DNA of 64,000 nucleotides from Hemileia vastatrix (lineage: Eukaryota; Basidiomycota; Pucciniomycetes; Pucciniales; Zaghouaniaceae), in the NCBI GenBank assembly GCA_030280995.1, contig JASXTE010000016.1, positions 25,753,501-25,817,500 of the forward strand, written 5' to 3'. The notes under the pieces were generated by a model. The model was not told the DNA's origin and searched no databases. It worked only from the letters and a program-made list of their open reading frames with translations. Each line of letters opens with the position of its first letter. The first letter of the stretch is position 1. A program made the position numbers and the translations under genes. Of the stretch, positions 46,393 to 55,759 are shown in pieces.

Positions 46393-49002
46393 ATGTCTTC
46401 TTCTGCTGTTGCTTCTGGATCTTCTAACCCTCTTACTCCCTCAGTTAGAATTGTTTCTTGGGATGGCCCAAAGTTTGATGGGGAGGAGGTTAAATGGTTC
46501 ATTAGCAGGTATGAAGCTGCTGCTGCTGTTGATGGTGCTTCTCATGTGGATATGGTGAAGCAAGTTAGATTTTTTATTGCTGATAGGGAGGTGGAAAAAG
46601 AGGTTATTGCTATGCAGGCATTCAAGGACAAGGATTGGGTTAAGCTTTCTAAAGCTATGGTTGATAGATGGGGTGTTAGGTTTACTATGATGGACCTCAA
46701 TAAAATTGTTGGAGACTGGCAAGCAAAAGGTGGTGTTTCTTCTATGGCTGACTTCAAAAAGCTCTGTGTTCAGTTTGATGAAGTGGTGGAATATCTCATA
46801 CTGGTGGACGAGTTAGTGCATGAGAACCAAGCAAAAGATTTGTTTTGGTCAGCATGCAGTAGGGATATTCGTATGGACGTCTTGAAGGATCTTTCAAGAA
46901 AAGATTTGATGAAGGAACTGCCTAATGGTGAGCAGAAACTGCCGGCTCTGGAGGTTATCAAAGAGAACATTCAGGCCCATCTCAAGTTATTGGCATTGGA
47001 CAAATATCAAGAGTCTTGCACTCAATATGTTAGCAAGGTTAGCAAAGTTTTGGCCGAAAATAACGATATTATGGTCAAAGCCCAGGAGGCCAAGAAGGCT
47101 CAAATGGGATTACCAGCTGCTAAAGTTGAGGGCAATGTAGATAATAAGATGGTCGATCATTTGGCCGATTTAACTAAACAATTAAAAATATTTGTTCAAG
47201 AAACCCAGAAGGCCAACAAGGCCTCAATCGCCTCTTCGTCGACGTCGACTTCTTATCAGTCCAGAGGTTATGAACGTCGAAATTATAATGGCAATAACAA
47301 CGGTAACCGCTTCCCAGGCAATGGGAGAAATGGTGGGAATGGTGGTAATGGATATAGAGGTGGCTATGATGAGCCAAAGGTGTGCTCCTATTGTAATAGG
47401 AGAGGGCACAGAGCAACAGTTTGTTTTGCTCTTGATAAGGATATGGATGCTGGGCGAGTTTTATTTGATGGTAAAGTTTATAAATTTCCTGATGGTTCGT
47501 TCATCAAGCCCAGTGATGGACAGTCTCCTTCTGATTTGGTCAGAAGAAGTTTAACGGCTGAAAGGAGAGCCAGATTTGAAGAGGTGACGGATGAAGATGT
47601 TAATGCCAAGAGTGGCAAAAATGGTAATGGTAATGGTGGTAAAGCTGACAAGGGCAAGGAGAAAGAGGTCAGTAAAGCCACATTTTCTACTTCTTTTGGT
47701 GGTTTAGAGCTGGCGACGGTTGCCCAGGTGGAGGGTAGCTGTATGGCTGGCGAATACGATGTTAATGCTGCTAGAAGAGCAGCTGCTACTAAGGCGAAAA
47801 GTAGCATTCAGAGCCAATTGAGGGCTAATCCTGGCAAGGCCAATAACAAAGTGAACCCTTACTCTAAGGACAAGAATTCTAGTGCTCAAACTGCCGCCAA
47901 CAAATTGAACCCTTACTCTAAGGACGAATTATATAAAATGCAGAAGGGGATTGCTGATATGGGGCCCCCTAGTTATGGAAAGTTTGATTTAAATGGTGAG
48001 CCTATGCCAGAGGATGATTCGGATTCTGAGGAGGACGTACCGTTGGCGTCTCTACCCAGACCAAGTTTTAGCGGTCCCATCCCAATGGAGGGTGTAAGAA
48101 GGACTAGTGATGGATCAGGATTAGTGCAAGAAGCTGGTGACGGAGTTAGGGTTATAGAAAGTGAAGATGTTATAATGGGGGGTGAAGATGGCTCGGTTGG
48201 ACCTCAAGAGGTACCCAGGGCCAAGGTTGTTAAATCAAAGGTCCAGTATGAGCGGCCAGTAGTTTCTGGTCAAGCTAATGCGATGGACGCAGTTTTGAAT
48301 AGGGTGAATCAACTTCAGATTCCCTTATCTTTGGGGGAGTTATTTACGATTAGTCCGGCGCTTGCTGAAAAGCAAAAGAAGCATTTGACGAGGCATCGGG
48401 TTTCCACTGGAGAGGTGGAATATATTTGTGAAAATGCTGAAAAGTTTGGGGAAGATGTAGATACACATTTTTCCGCTCCCCTGGGTTACCTGGTGGTAAC
48501 TCTTAACGGTAAAGAAGTAAAGGCCTTGGTCGATTCAGGGTCTCAAATTAATTTAATTTCATTGGAGCAAGCGACGAGTATAGGCTTGCCAATTAAAAGT
48601 GGAACTGGGGGAAACCTCAGAGGTATTGGAGGGCATGCAACAGAGCTGATGGGTACAGCTGAGCATGTCAGGTTAGGCATTGGTGGATCTGTTGGTAAGG
48701 TTCACTTTTATGTGGCCAGAGGAGCAGTCAAAACTGTTCTTGGTGGTCCTTTTTTGATGGATTTTGAGGCCAGGATAGGGTATCAAGCTGGCATGGGGAT
48801 TAGTTTGGAGATCACTGAAGAAGATATGCGGAGGTTACATATGCGGTTAGCGCCTCCTGGAGATGAAGGTTGGGAAACACGGCCAGGGATTACTACTCTG
48901 TGCCAGTGTTGTGTTTGCACCAAGAAGCGGCATATAAAACGGACGGCTTCTGGTGAATTATGTTTGTTAGAAAGGGATGGAAGCCCTCATTTTTTGGGGT
49001 AG
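46393..49002 (+). CDS. Gag-protease protein of gypsy D
   Basis: 869 residues. The N-terminal 200 residues form a helical capsid-like domain (VSWDGPKFDGEEVKWFISRY, DRWGVRFTMMDLNKI). Residues ~290-325 are a Gly/Asn/Arg-rich basic stretch, followed by a CCHC zinc knuckle at C331, C334, H339 and C344, which should bind genomic RNA. Residues 345-690 are a low-complexity linker. The retropepsin active site is ALVDSGSQINLIS (D714-S715-G716), with a second landmark VLGGPFLMDF downstream. The stop is TAG at 49000-49002. The pol ORF begins 43 bp earlier in the -1 frame. Gag and protease fused, with pol reached by frameshift, is a recognised retroelement layout. Confidence 0.92.
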   Translation: MSSSAVASGSSNPLTPSVRIVSWDGPKFDGEEVKWFISRYEAAAAVDGASHVDMVKQVRFFIADREVEKEVIAMQAFKDKDWVKLSKAMVDRWGVRFTMMDLNKIVGDWQAKGGVSSMADFKKLCVQFDEVVEYLILVDELVHENQAKDLFWSACSRDIRMDVLKDLSRKDLMKELPNGEQKLPALEVIKENIQAHLKLLALDKYQESCTQYVSKVSKVLAENNDIMVKAQEAKKAQMGLPAAKVEGNVDNKMVDHLADLTKQLKIFVQETQKANKASIASSSTSTSYQSRGYERRNYNGNNNGNRFPGNGRNGGNGGNGYRGGYDEPKVCSYCNRRGHRATVCFALDKDMDAGRVLFDGKVYKFPDGSFIKPSDGQSPSDLVRRSLTAERRARFEEVTDEDVNAKSGKNGNGNGGKADKGKEKEVSKATFSTSFGGLELATVAQVEGSCMAGEYDVNAARRAAATKAKSSIQSQLRANPGKANNKVNPYSKDKNSSAQTAANKLNPYSKDELYKMQKGIADMGPPSYGKFDLNGEPMPEDDSDSEEDVPLASLPRPSFSGPIPMEGVRRTSDGSGLVQEAGDGVRVIESEDVIMGGEDGSVGPQEVPRAKVVKSKVQYERPVVSGQANAMDAVLNRVNQLQIPLSLGELFTISPALAEKQKKHLTRHRVSTGEVEYICENAEKFGEDVDTHFSAPLGYLVVTLNGKEVKALVDSGSQINLISLEQATSIGLPIKSGTGGNLRGIGGHATELMGTAEHVRLGIGGSVGKVHFYVARGAVKTVLGGPFLMDFEARIGYQAGMGISLEITEEDMRRLHMRLAPPGDEGWETRPGITTLCQCCVCTKKRHIKRTASGELCLLERDGSPHFLG

Positions 49003-52000
49003 CAGGGGCTGATCACTCTAATGTTGTAATCTCTCCTCAGGATGAGATCCCGGATTGCAATAGGTCAGCTCACTTGGAGATAATTCAAGTGGATTCTCAA
49101 TTATTTTCTGTTAATATTACTTTGGAGTGCAAATACGTTTTGGACTTTTCTATATGTTTATTGGATTTACCCGGTTTTTCTATTAATTTTAAAAACGGTG
49201 AAAAAGGCAAAATGGGCCAAATTAGGTTGGATAAAAATTGGAAGGGTATGTTTTATAACCTCCAGCAAGAGGTTAAACTGAAATTAACTCCTTCTATCAC
49301 GGACCTCCAGCAAGAGGTTAAACTGCAATTATCTCCTTCTATTACGGACCTCCAGCAAGAGGTTAAACTGCAAAAATCTTATCAAAATACGATTAAAAAT
49401 CTTGGTATAATTAAAACACAAAAAAATAATTTATGTGAAAATGTTATTCAGGTTCTCCAGCAAGAGGGTAAACTGCGAAAATTTTATCAAAATCCGATAA
49501 AAAATCTCGGTATAATTAAAACACAAAAAAATAAATTTTGTGAAAATTCAATTCCGGTCCTCCAGCAAGAGGTTAAACTGCCGACTTTCTTTACGGGTGA
49601 TTTACTGTTGGATAAGGGAAGAAAAGGTGTAGGAAAATCTGTTTATAAATTAGACGAGGGAAAGGAGAAAAGGGTAAAATTTAAAAATGAAATAAAATAT
49701 TTTTCTAATTTTTCTTATTCTGATTCTGGCGATGAAGAAGATTCATTTGATGAAAGTTTTAATGGCGATACAAAAGTAAATGATTTACCTCAAGCTTATT
49801 TAGATGTGGACGCAGCCAAATATAAGAAAGTAGCAAATAAAGTTCGACCTATTAATGAACCGCTACCTGCTGAATTAAATCCACCTTTGAGAAGACCAAG
49901 GTTATCAAGAGATCCTTATGAAAGTCCCTTGGTAAAGAATCCGCCTGAATTTTCTGAGATGTCAAGAATCACTTTTGAGAGACTGGGTGTTGTTAATTTT
50001 GGACCTGATTGTTGGTTGTCTGGAGAAGAGAAGAAGTTGTTGTTGGATGTGATGGTCAAGCGAGAGAAGGCCATTGCTTTTGTAGAAGAGGAGAGGGGTG
50101 TGTTGAAGCATTCCTATGGGGAGCCTTACAAGATTCCTGTGGTATGTCATGAACCGTGGCAGCAGAAACCGATTCCTATTCCGGCTGCATTAAAAGAAGC
50201 CTATATTGAAGTTGTCAGAGAACGGATACGCACTGGACTGTATGAGCAATCAACGTCAAGTTATTCTAGTCCTGTATTTTGTATCAAGAAACCAAATGGC
50301 AAGCTTAGAGTTGTTCATGATCTTAGGGAATTAAATAGGGTTACAATAAAGGATGCTGGGATACCACCTAGTGCTGAGGAGTTTGTTGAAGCGTTTGCAG
50401 GGAGAGTGTGCTATGGTTTGGGAGATATTATGGGTGGATATGATGAGAGAGAGTTACATCCGGTCTCAAGGCCTCTCACTACATTCGATACGCCACTTGG
50501 ACGTTTACAGTTAACAAGATTACCTCAAGGAGCAACAAATTCGGTTGCAGTTTATCAAGCTCAGATGGCTTGGATCCTTCAAGATGAAATTCCACAATAT
50601 GCTGGAATCTTTATAGATGATGGAGGAATTAAGGGACCAACAACCGACTATGATAACCAGGTGTTGGAAGAGAATCCCGGGATACGCAAATTCATTTGGG
50701 AGTTTGCAATTACTTTAGAAAGAATCTTGTTTCGAATTGAAGAGGCTGGTTTAACTATTTCAGGTTCAAAATTTTCATGTTGTGTTCCAGCCTTAGAAAT
50801 ATTAGGCCATGTGGTATGTAGAGAGGGTAGGATTATGTCCAAGAAGAGAGTTAACAAAATTAAGTCCTGGCCGAGACCCAAGAATACGACCGAAGTTAGA
50901 GGGTTTTTAGGCGTTTGTGTATATGTTAGAATGTTTATCAAGGACTTTTCTTCATTGGCAGCTCCATTGAGATGGTTAACGAGAAAGGATGCAGACTGGG
51001 AGTGGGATGAAGAGTGTGAGAAGGAGGTTGTGGGGAAGGATTTAGTCCTGCACAAGTTGGATTATGGAAAAGATGCTGGCAGAATTTATTTAGCAGTTGA
51101 TTCAAGTCAGATTGCAGCTGGGGCGGTTTTGTCTCAGATGGATAAAGCTGGTTACATCAGGCCAGTTAGGTATGAATCTGTAGTATTTACTGAGGTCGAA
51201 TCAAGATATTCTCAACCAAAATTGGAATTATGTGGTGTGGCGAAAATACTGAAGAAACTTCAGCATATTTTGTGGGGGCAACATTTTGAGTTGCAAGTGG
51301 ATGCGAAATCGTTAATCCAGATGATTAATTCCCCAAGTTTACCGAATGCACCCATGATGAGATGGGTAGCTTTTATTCAACATTTTTCGTTTGATTTAGT
51401 TCATAAGCCTGGCAAAACTTTTACTATGCCAGATGGTTTATCAAGGAGACCACCCACTGAAGAAGATTCAGACTCAGAAGAGTTCGATGAAGATATACCT
51501 ATTATCAAAGCCAGCACTAAAGGAGCTGAAGACTTTCCATACCTCCCCCATGAGGTTAAACTGGCAGGACTATTGTGTTTAGATTATGATGATGATGACC
51601 TCCACCAAGAGGATAAACTGGAAAATAGTTTTTATGTTAATAAAGGTGTTGGAAAAGGTGTAGATAAATTCGGCAGAGAGGAGGTAGAAGAAAATGTGGT
51701 GTATGTAGAGGAAGATGGATTGGTAGTGTGGGATAGTAGTAAATTAAGGAATGGTGTATATGTTGGAGAATTAGAGAATTTAAATAAAAAGGTGGATAAA
51801 GAGAAAGAGGTATTTTCAAATACGGTTTTCGAAGGATCCAAAGGTTCAGAAGAAAAACGTCGACATAGCTCAATTAAAAATTTATTTAGGGGTCAACGAT
51901 TATTGGCTCATTCATGTGCAGGTGATATTGGTGATAGAGAAGTCCCTATTGATGTTATATTAATCGATTTTCAAGATGAAGTCTGGGGTCAGACTGGTTT

Positions 52001-53255
52001 TTATTTTTTGTTAGTCAAATATTTGTTGACTTTAGAGAGGCCAGAAGATTGTGAAGACGATGAATGGGTGGCTATCAAGAGGAAGTCATCTACGTTTTAC
52101 CTATCTGGTCGACGTTTAATGAGGAGGAGGTATCCAAATCCTCAAGTAGTTATAACTCAACAGAAGGGGCAAGAATTAGTTTTGAAATCACTGCATGAAG
52201 ATCTCGGGCATAGAGGCGTTGGAGAAACATTTAGAAGAATTTCTGATCGATTTTGGTGGCCTGGCATGAAGATGGCTGTTAAACAGTGGGTTCAGTCATG
52301 CGAAGAATGTCAAAGACGAAGTTATTTAAGGCCAAAAGAACCTGGACGCGCGACCGGTGAATATACGCTCTTTGGGAGAGTTAGTTTAGATGCCGTTCAT
52401 ATAAAAGAGGGACGGTATAAATATTTAATTGTGGCCAGAGATGATTTATCTGGTTGGGTAGAGGCAGCGCCTCTTATTAATTTAACTGCCAAAAATGTGG
52501 CAGAATTTTTTTTGAATAATTGGGTATATAGGTATGGGGTGATGAAGTTGGTAACGGTAGATGGAGGTCCTGAATTTGGGACAGAGTTTAAAGAGGCCGT
52601 ATTGAAAGTTGGATCAAAGGTTAGGGTAGCAACCCCATATTATCCTGAAGCTGAAGGCATGGTTGAAAGAGGGAATCAAGTTATTAAGGATGCTTTAGTT
52701 AAAATGTGTGGGACAAGTGCCGAAAAGTGGAGGCACTATTTACCTTTAGTTTTATTTGCTGATCGAATCACTGCCAAAAGGACGACCGGATTTTCACCTT
52801 ATGAACTTGTTTTTGGACAGAAAGCAGTTTTACCGGTTGATTTAGAAGCTGAATCATATCTTGGAGTTGACTGGGACACGGTCAAAACTACTGAAGAATT
52901 ATTGTGTGCAAGAATGATGCAGCTAGAAAAGAAAGAAGAATATTTAGAAAAGGCATATTCGCGGATGATGAAGATCCAAAATCAATCAGTTAGATATTGG
53001 GATGAGCGGTTGGCACATCGATTAAGGAAACCTTTGAACCCAGGAGATATGGTCCTGGTGTATAATAGGAGTTTGGAAAGTCAGTGGGGAAAAATGTTTG
53101 CAGATAGGTGGAATGGACCGTATAAAATCAAGGAGCAAGTTTCCGGCGGTTCATATGTGCTAGAAGAGTTGGATGGAGTAGTATTGAAGAAGAGGGTAGC
53201 GGCCGATCAAGTGAAACGGTTCTATCCTAGAGGCACCAGGAGTGCCGAAGTCTAA
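48960..53255 (+). CDS. Pol protein of gypsy D: reverse transcriptase, RNase H, integrase
   Basis: 1431 codons, in frame without a break. The first ~320 residues are a linker containing five LQQEVKL/LQQEGKL repeats. RT follows: SSPVFCIKKPNGKLRVVHDL, LGDIMGGYDERELH, LPQGATNSVAVYQ, and the catalytic FIDD at residues 551-554. RNase H includes IYLAVDSSQIAAGAVLSQM and ends in MPDGLSRRP. An acidic spacer with two more repeats (LPHEVKL, LHQEDKL) precedes integrase: HEDLGHRGVGETFRRISDRF and CEECQRRS (HHCC), then the catalytic triad D1144, D1201, E1236 (34 residues between the last two, as expected), and a C-terminal RWNGPYKIKEQVSGGSYVL module. The true N-terminus is probably made by frameshifting from gag, so the first ATG at 48960 is nominal. 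Confidence 0.92.
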   Translation: MFVRKGWKPSFFGVAGADHSNVVISPQDEIPDCNRSAHLEIIQVDSQLFSVNITLECKYVLDFSICLLDLPGFSINFKNGEKGKMGQIRLDKNWKGMFYNLQQEVKLKLTPSITDLQQEVKLQLSPSITDLQQEVKLQKSYQNTIKNLGIIKTQKNNLCENVIQVLQQEGKLRKFYQNPIKNLGIIKTQKNKFCENSIPVLQQEVKLPTFFTGDLLLDKGRKGVGKSVYKLDEGKEKRVKFKNEIKYFSNFSYSDSGDEEDSFDESFNGDTKVNDLPQAYLDVDAAKYKKVANKVRPINEPLPAELNPPLRRPRLSRDPYESPLVKNPPEFSEMSRITFERLGVVNFGPDCWLSGEEKKLLLDVMVKREKAIAFVEEERGVLKHSYGEPYKIPVVCHEPWQQKPIPIPAALKEAYIEVVRERIRTGLYEQSTSSYSSPVFCIKKPNGKLRVVHDLRELNRVTIKDAGIPPSAEEFVEAFAGRVCYGLGDIMGGYDERELHPVSRPLTTFDTPLGRLQLTRLPQGATNSVAVYQAQMAWILQDEIPQYAGIFIDDGGIKGPTTDYDNQVLEENPGIRKFIWEFAITLERILFRIEEAGLTISGSKFSCCVPALEILGHVVCREGRIMSKKRVNKIKSWPRPKNTTEVRGFLGVCVYVRMFIKDFSSLAAPLRWLTRKDADWEWDEECEKEVVGKDLVLHKLDYGKDAGRIYLAVDSSQIAAGAVLSQMDKAGYIRPVRYESVVFTEVESRYSQPKLELCGVAKILKKLQHILWGQHFELQVDAKSLIQMINSPSLPNAPMMRWVAFIQHFSFDLVHKPGKTFTMPDGLSRRPPTEEDSDSEEFDEDIPIIKASTKGAEDFPYLPHEVKLAGLLCLDYDDDDLHQEDKLENSFYVNKGVGKGVDKFGREEVEENVVYVEEDGLVVWDSSKLRNGVYVGELENLNKKVDKEKEVFSNTVFEGSKGSEEKRRHSSIKNLFRGQRLLAHSCAGDIGDREVPIDVILIDFQDEVWGQTGFYFLLVKYLLTLERPEDCEDDEWVAIKRKSSTFYLSGRRLMRRRYPNPQVVITQQKGQELVLKSLHEDLGHRGVGETFRRISDRFWWPGMKMAVKQWVQSCEECQRRSYLRPKEPGRATGEYTLFGRVSLDAVHIKEGRYKYLIVARDDLSGWVEAAPLINLTAKNVAEFFLNNWVYRYGVMKLVTVDGGPEFGTEFKEAVLKVGSKVRVATPYYPEAEGMVERGNQVIKDALVKMCGTSAEKWRHYLPLVLFADRITAKRTTGFSPYELVFGQKAVLPVDLEAESYLGVDWDTVKTTEELLCARMMQLEKKEEYLEKAYSRMMKIQNQSVRYWDERLAHRLRKPLNPGDMVLVYNRSLESQWGKMFADRWNGPYKIKEQVSGGSYVLEELDGVVLKKRVAADQVKRFYPRGTRSAEV
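48990..48996 (+). promoter_or_regulatory. Probable -1 ribosomal frameshift site (T TTT TTG)
   Basis: In the gag frame the codons read CAT TTT TTG GGG TAG. The heptamer T-TTT-TTG has the X-XXY-YYZ form and sits one codon before the gag stop; slipping back one base enters the pol frame at once (TTT GGG GTA GCA). The sequence between it and the repeats at 49259 could hold a downstream structure. Confidence 0.65.
49259..49580 (+). repeat. Five hairpin-TAAACTG repeats inside pol (CCTC/GAGG form)
   Basis: Copies at 49259-49280, 49304-49325, 49349-49370, 49454-49475 and 49559-49580 read CCTCCAGCAAGAGGTTAAAC plus TG (the fourth has GGGTAAAC). CCTC and GAGG can pair around a six-base loop. In pol they encode LQQEVKL, always in the same phase. 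Two further copies are at 51542-51563 and 51599-51620. A second longer repeat (IKNLGIIKTQKN) accompanies copies 4 and 5. Confidence 0.9.
51542..51620 (+). repeat. Two more hairpin-TAAACTG copies in pol
   Basis: CCTCCCCCATGAGGTTAAAC (51542) and CCTCCACCAAGAGGATAAAC (51599), each followed by TG. Same stem and downstream motif as the copies at 49259-49580, with a changed loop. Confidence 0.85.
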
Positions 53256-53567
53256 CTCCGAAATGAGGGTAAACTACAATTTTAATGACTTTTATTAAAT
53301 TTATGGATTCCTCCGCAATGAGGATAAACTATGATATCTACGAAATTTTATGGATTCCTCCGCAATGAGGATAAACTATTATATCAATGAAACTTTATGG
53401 ATTCCTCTGCAATGAGGATAAACTATGATATCTACGAAATTTTATGGATTCCTCCGCAATGAGGATAAACTATTATATCAATGAAACTTTATGGATTCCT
53501 CCGCAATGAGGATAAACTATGATATCTACAAAATTTTATGGATTCCTCCGCAACGAGGATAAACTAT
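53256..53567 (+). repeat. Seven hairpin-TAAACT copies after the pol stop, six as a 47-bp tandem array
   Basis: The first copy (53256-53276, CTCCGAAATGAGGGTAAACT) starts at the base after the pol stop codon. Six copies of CCTCCGCAATGAGGATAAAC plus T follow at 53310, 53357, 53404, 53451, 53498 and 53545, exactly 47 bp apart, with the spacer TATGGATT kept. All can form the CCTC/GAGG stem. A later copy in the GGTC-like form is at 53891-53913. Confidence 0.92.
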
Positions 53568-53569
53568 CA

Positions 53570-54368
53570 TCTTTTTTTATCAAAATACTTTACTATCGTT
53601 ACATTGTATATGGTCGACGAAACTATGATGGAACTTAACGAAATTCAAGAAGACCTTCTTTGAAATTTTCAAAAACTTAAAATTCTTTAAATATGGGTGA
53701 AGATAGTGTTGGAAAATTTTTAAAAATTTATTGGAAGAAGTGTTCACAGGGGAACCTTCTTAATTTAATATTGGCAAGTGTGGGGGTAATTGATGGGCTG
53801 GCTGCTCTATACACAATTACCCCATAATGTTCGTTTCCAAAATTTTCCCTGTTTCTAGTTGAATCCTGGCTTTGTCTTTTAATTATAGGAAGTCCACTAA
53901 GACTATAAACTGGAACGAATCAAGAGACACCGCTCTCAACGCCGGATTCAAGATTTTTTTTATTTTGTTTTTGATTTTTTATGTAAAATTGTGATTTCTT
54001 TTCTTTAATATATATTATGAATTATTGTAAAGGTGATGCTCACTGGTGGTCTCTAATCATTTTTATAAATTGGAGGGAGCCCACCCAGTGATCATCATTA
54101 TAAAAATTATCTTCTAAAAACTTTCATTTATTTTCTTTTCTTTTCAATTTCTTAAAATTGTGTAACCACATCAAGTTGCACTTGGATGTGGGTATGATGT
54201 CGAGGGTACGGCTCATCAAATGGCCGGGGGGCATCTTTTAAAATTTTATTTTAAATTTTTTTTTTTTTATTACTTTTTTTTATCTTTCTTTTCACATTCG
54301 TTTATCTTTCTTTAAAAATTAAATTTTAACTTTTATTTCAAAACTATCTTTTCTAAAATCTTTTATTT

Positions 54369-54410
<42 letters not shown>

Positions 54411-54452
54411 AAAAAATTAAAATTAAAATAAAAAAAAAATTAAAAAAAATAA

Positions 54453-54490
<38 letters not shown>

Positions 54491-54640
54491 AAAAAATAAT
54501 AAAAAAAAAAAAAAAAAAAAATAATAAAAAAATAAAAAAATAAAAAAAAAAAAAAAAATAATAAAAGGTATTTTAGTTTTAGGTAGTTTAGATGTTTATA
54601 TTTTATTTTTCAAACATTATTCAAGAAAGCTACATACCAG
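53570..54640. other. Non-coding 3' region of gypsy D with two long hairpins and poly-A-rich tract
   Basis: No ORF. A hairpin with ~20-bp arms pairs 54034-54053 with 54077-54097 (TGATGCTCACTGG...CCAGTGATCATCA, some mismatches) and another pairs CCACATCAAG (54166-54175) with CTTGGATGTGG (54181-54191). From 54376 to 54572 the plus strand is almost only A with occasional T. The GGTC-family repeat at 53891-53913 also lies here. Confidence 0.75.
54376..54572. repeat. A-rich low-complexity tract
   Basis: About 197 bp of A runs (the first 33 A long) broken by single or double T. On the minus strand it is a long T tract just downstream of the antisense gene's stop (54652), where transcription termination or 3' processing signals might lie. 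Confidence 0.9.
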
Positions 54641-54651
54641 GAAGAGCACCA

Positions 54652-55665
54652 TCAAGGGTTGTTATCTTTTGAAGAATCGAAATTAGAAAATTTAGAAGGA
54701 CCTTGATCGATTTCCTGGGATTCGAATCTTATTTCACGGTCACGATAGTGTTGAAGCCAGTTGGCTATTTTGAAAAGGTCTCTTAACAGTTGCTCTCTCA
54801 TCCAAGATTCTGATCTATCAAAGGGCGGGTATCGTTGGAAATAAGCGATAAGGTTATTAAAATTGGCAAAAAGCTTTTCAGACACTAGGTGAATGGGAAC
54901 TCTAGGAAAGCTTGGATTAGGTTCTGGTAGTTCATAAGCAGAATATGAAATTGGAGAACCGGTGGACGCTTATCAAATTAAAATATCAGCAAATTAAAAC
55001 CTGAAGATTAAGAAAATAAAAAGAGACAACTAACCTGTGTCAACACTATCATGATCATAGATAAATGGCTTACTTGGTAATGGAGTGGGATTTTTTATGT
55101 TTAGAAAAGGATTTTTTATTTTTGATAGATGAGGAGGACTGGTGTTGGATTTGGTGTTTGAAGTAGATGTTCTGGGCCTTTTGGATGATACAAGAGAAGA
55201 TGAAGACTGCTGGCTATTATAGGACCTTTTGTGCTTTAAGATGTTGGAAGAAGGAGAAGAATTGTTAGAAGGTTGAAGCATGGCCCTGGGAGCAGCAATA
55301 GTTCTTGGGGGAGTAGCAGCAAGTCTAGATTGGAGAGAAGGACCCAGAGGATTAGGTGATGGAGAAAGGTTTAAATAGGCTGATGGAGAAAAAGGTATGG
55401 GATCTTTAGAGGTTGATGGAATAGGGGGTGGAGTAGAAGGTGAAGAAGAAGGAGGAGGATTGCAGAAGGCGGCGAAGCTAGTAGCAGTGATGGGGAAAGA
55501 ACCACAGTTCAAGCCAGAACATTTTCTTTTCTTCTCATAGCAGGATAAACAGGCCCTGTTATAAGTGTGCTTTTGCCAGTTAAAAGAGAAGATACATTCC
55601 CTATGGGTGAAGGCACAGTATTTGCAAGATTGATCAGCTGAAGCAATGAAGTCAGAAGGTTTCAT
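54652..55665 (-). CDS. Antisense two-exon gene in gypsy D: Cys6 zinc-cluster-like protein
   Basis: Minus strand, between pol and the 3' LTR. Exon 1 is 55665-55035, intron 55034-54969 (GTTAGT...AAG), exon 2 54968-54652; phases agree, giving about 315 residues. The N-terminus has C14-x2-C17-x6-C24-x14-C39-x2-C42-x6-C49, with ACLSCYEKKRKCSG in the second half. This spacing and the basic residues resemble fungal Zn2Cys6 DNA-binding domains, though the linker is longer than usual and the classical basic signature is in the second half. The middle is Ser/Pro-rich; a basic patch LVSSKRPRTS could be a nuclear signal. The C-terminal exon is helical (LIAYFQRYPPFDRSESWMRE). A regulatory DNA-binding role is inference. 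Its upstream side faces the GGTC dyad cluster. Confidence 0.7.
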
Positions 55666-55759
55666 CTTGTTAGGAGATATTTTTTTGAAGAAGAAAACTT
55701 GAAACTAGGATGAAGAAAGCTGGTGGCAAAATCTGGGTTCAAGGATAGAGAAGTTGTTA

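Noticed and set aside
54376..54572. Poly-A tail of a LINE or processed pseudogene
   Set aside because: It is internal to gypsy D, broken by T, and no adjacent non-LTR sequence or target duplication is visible.
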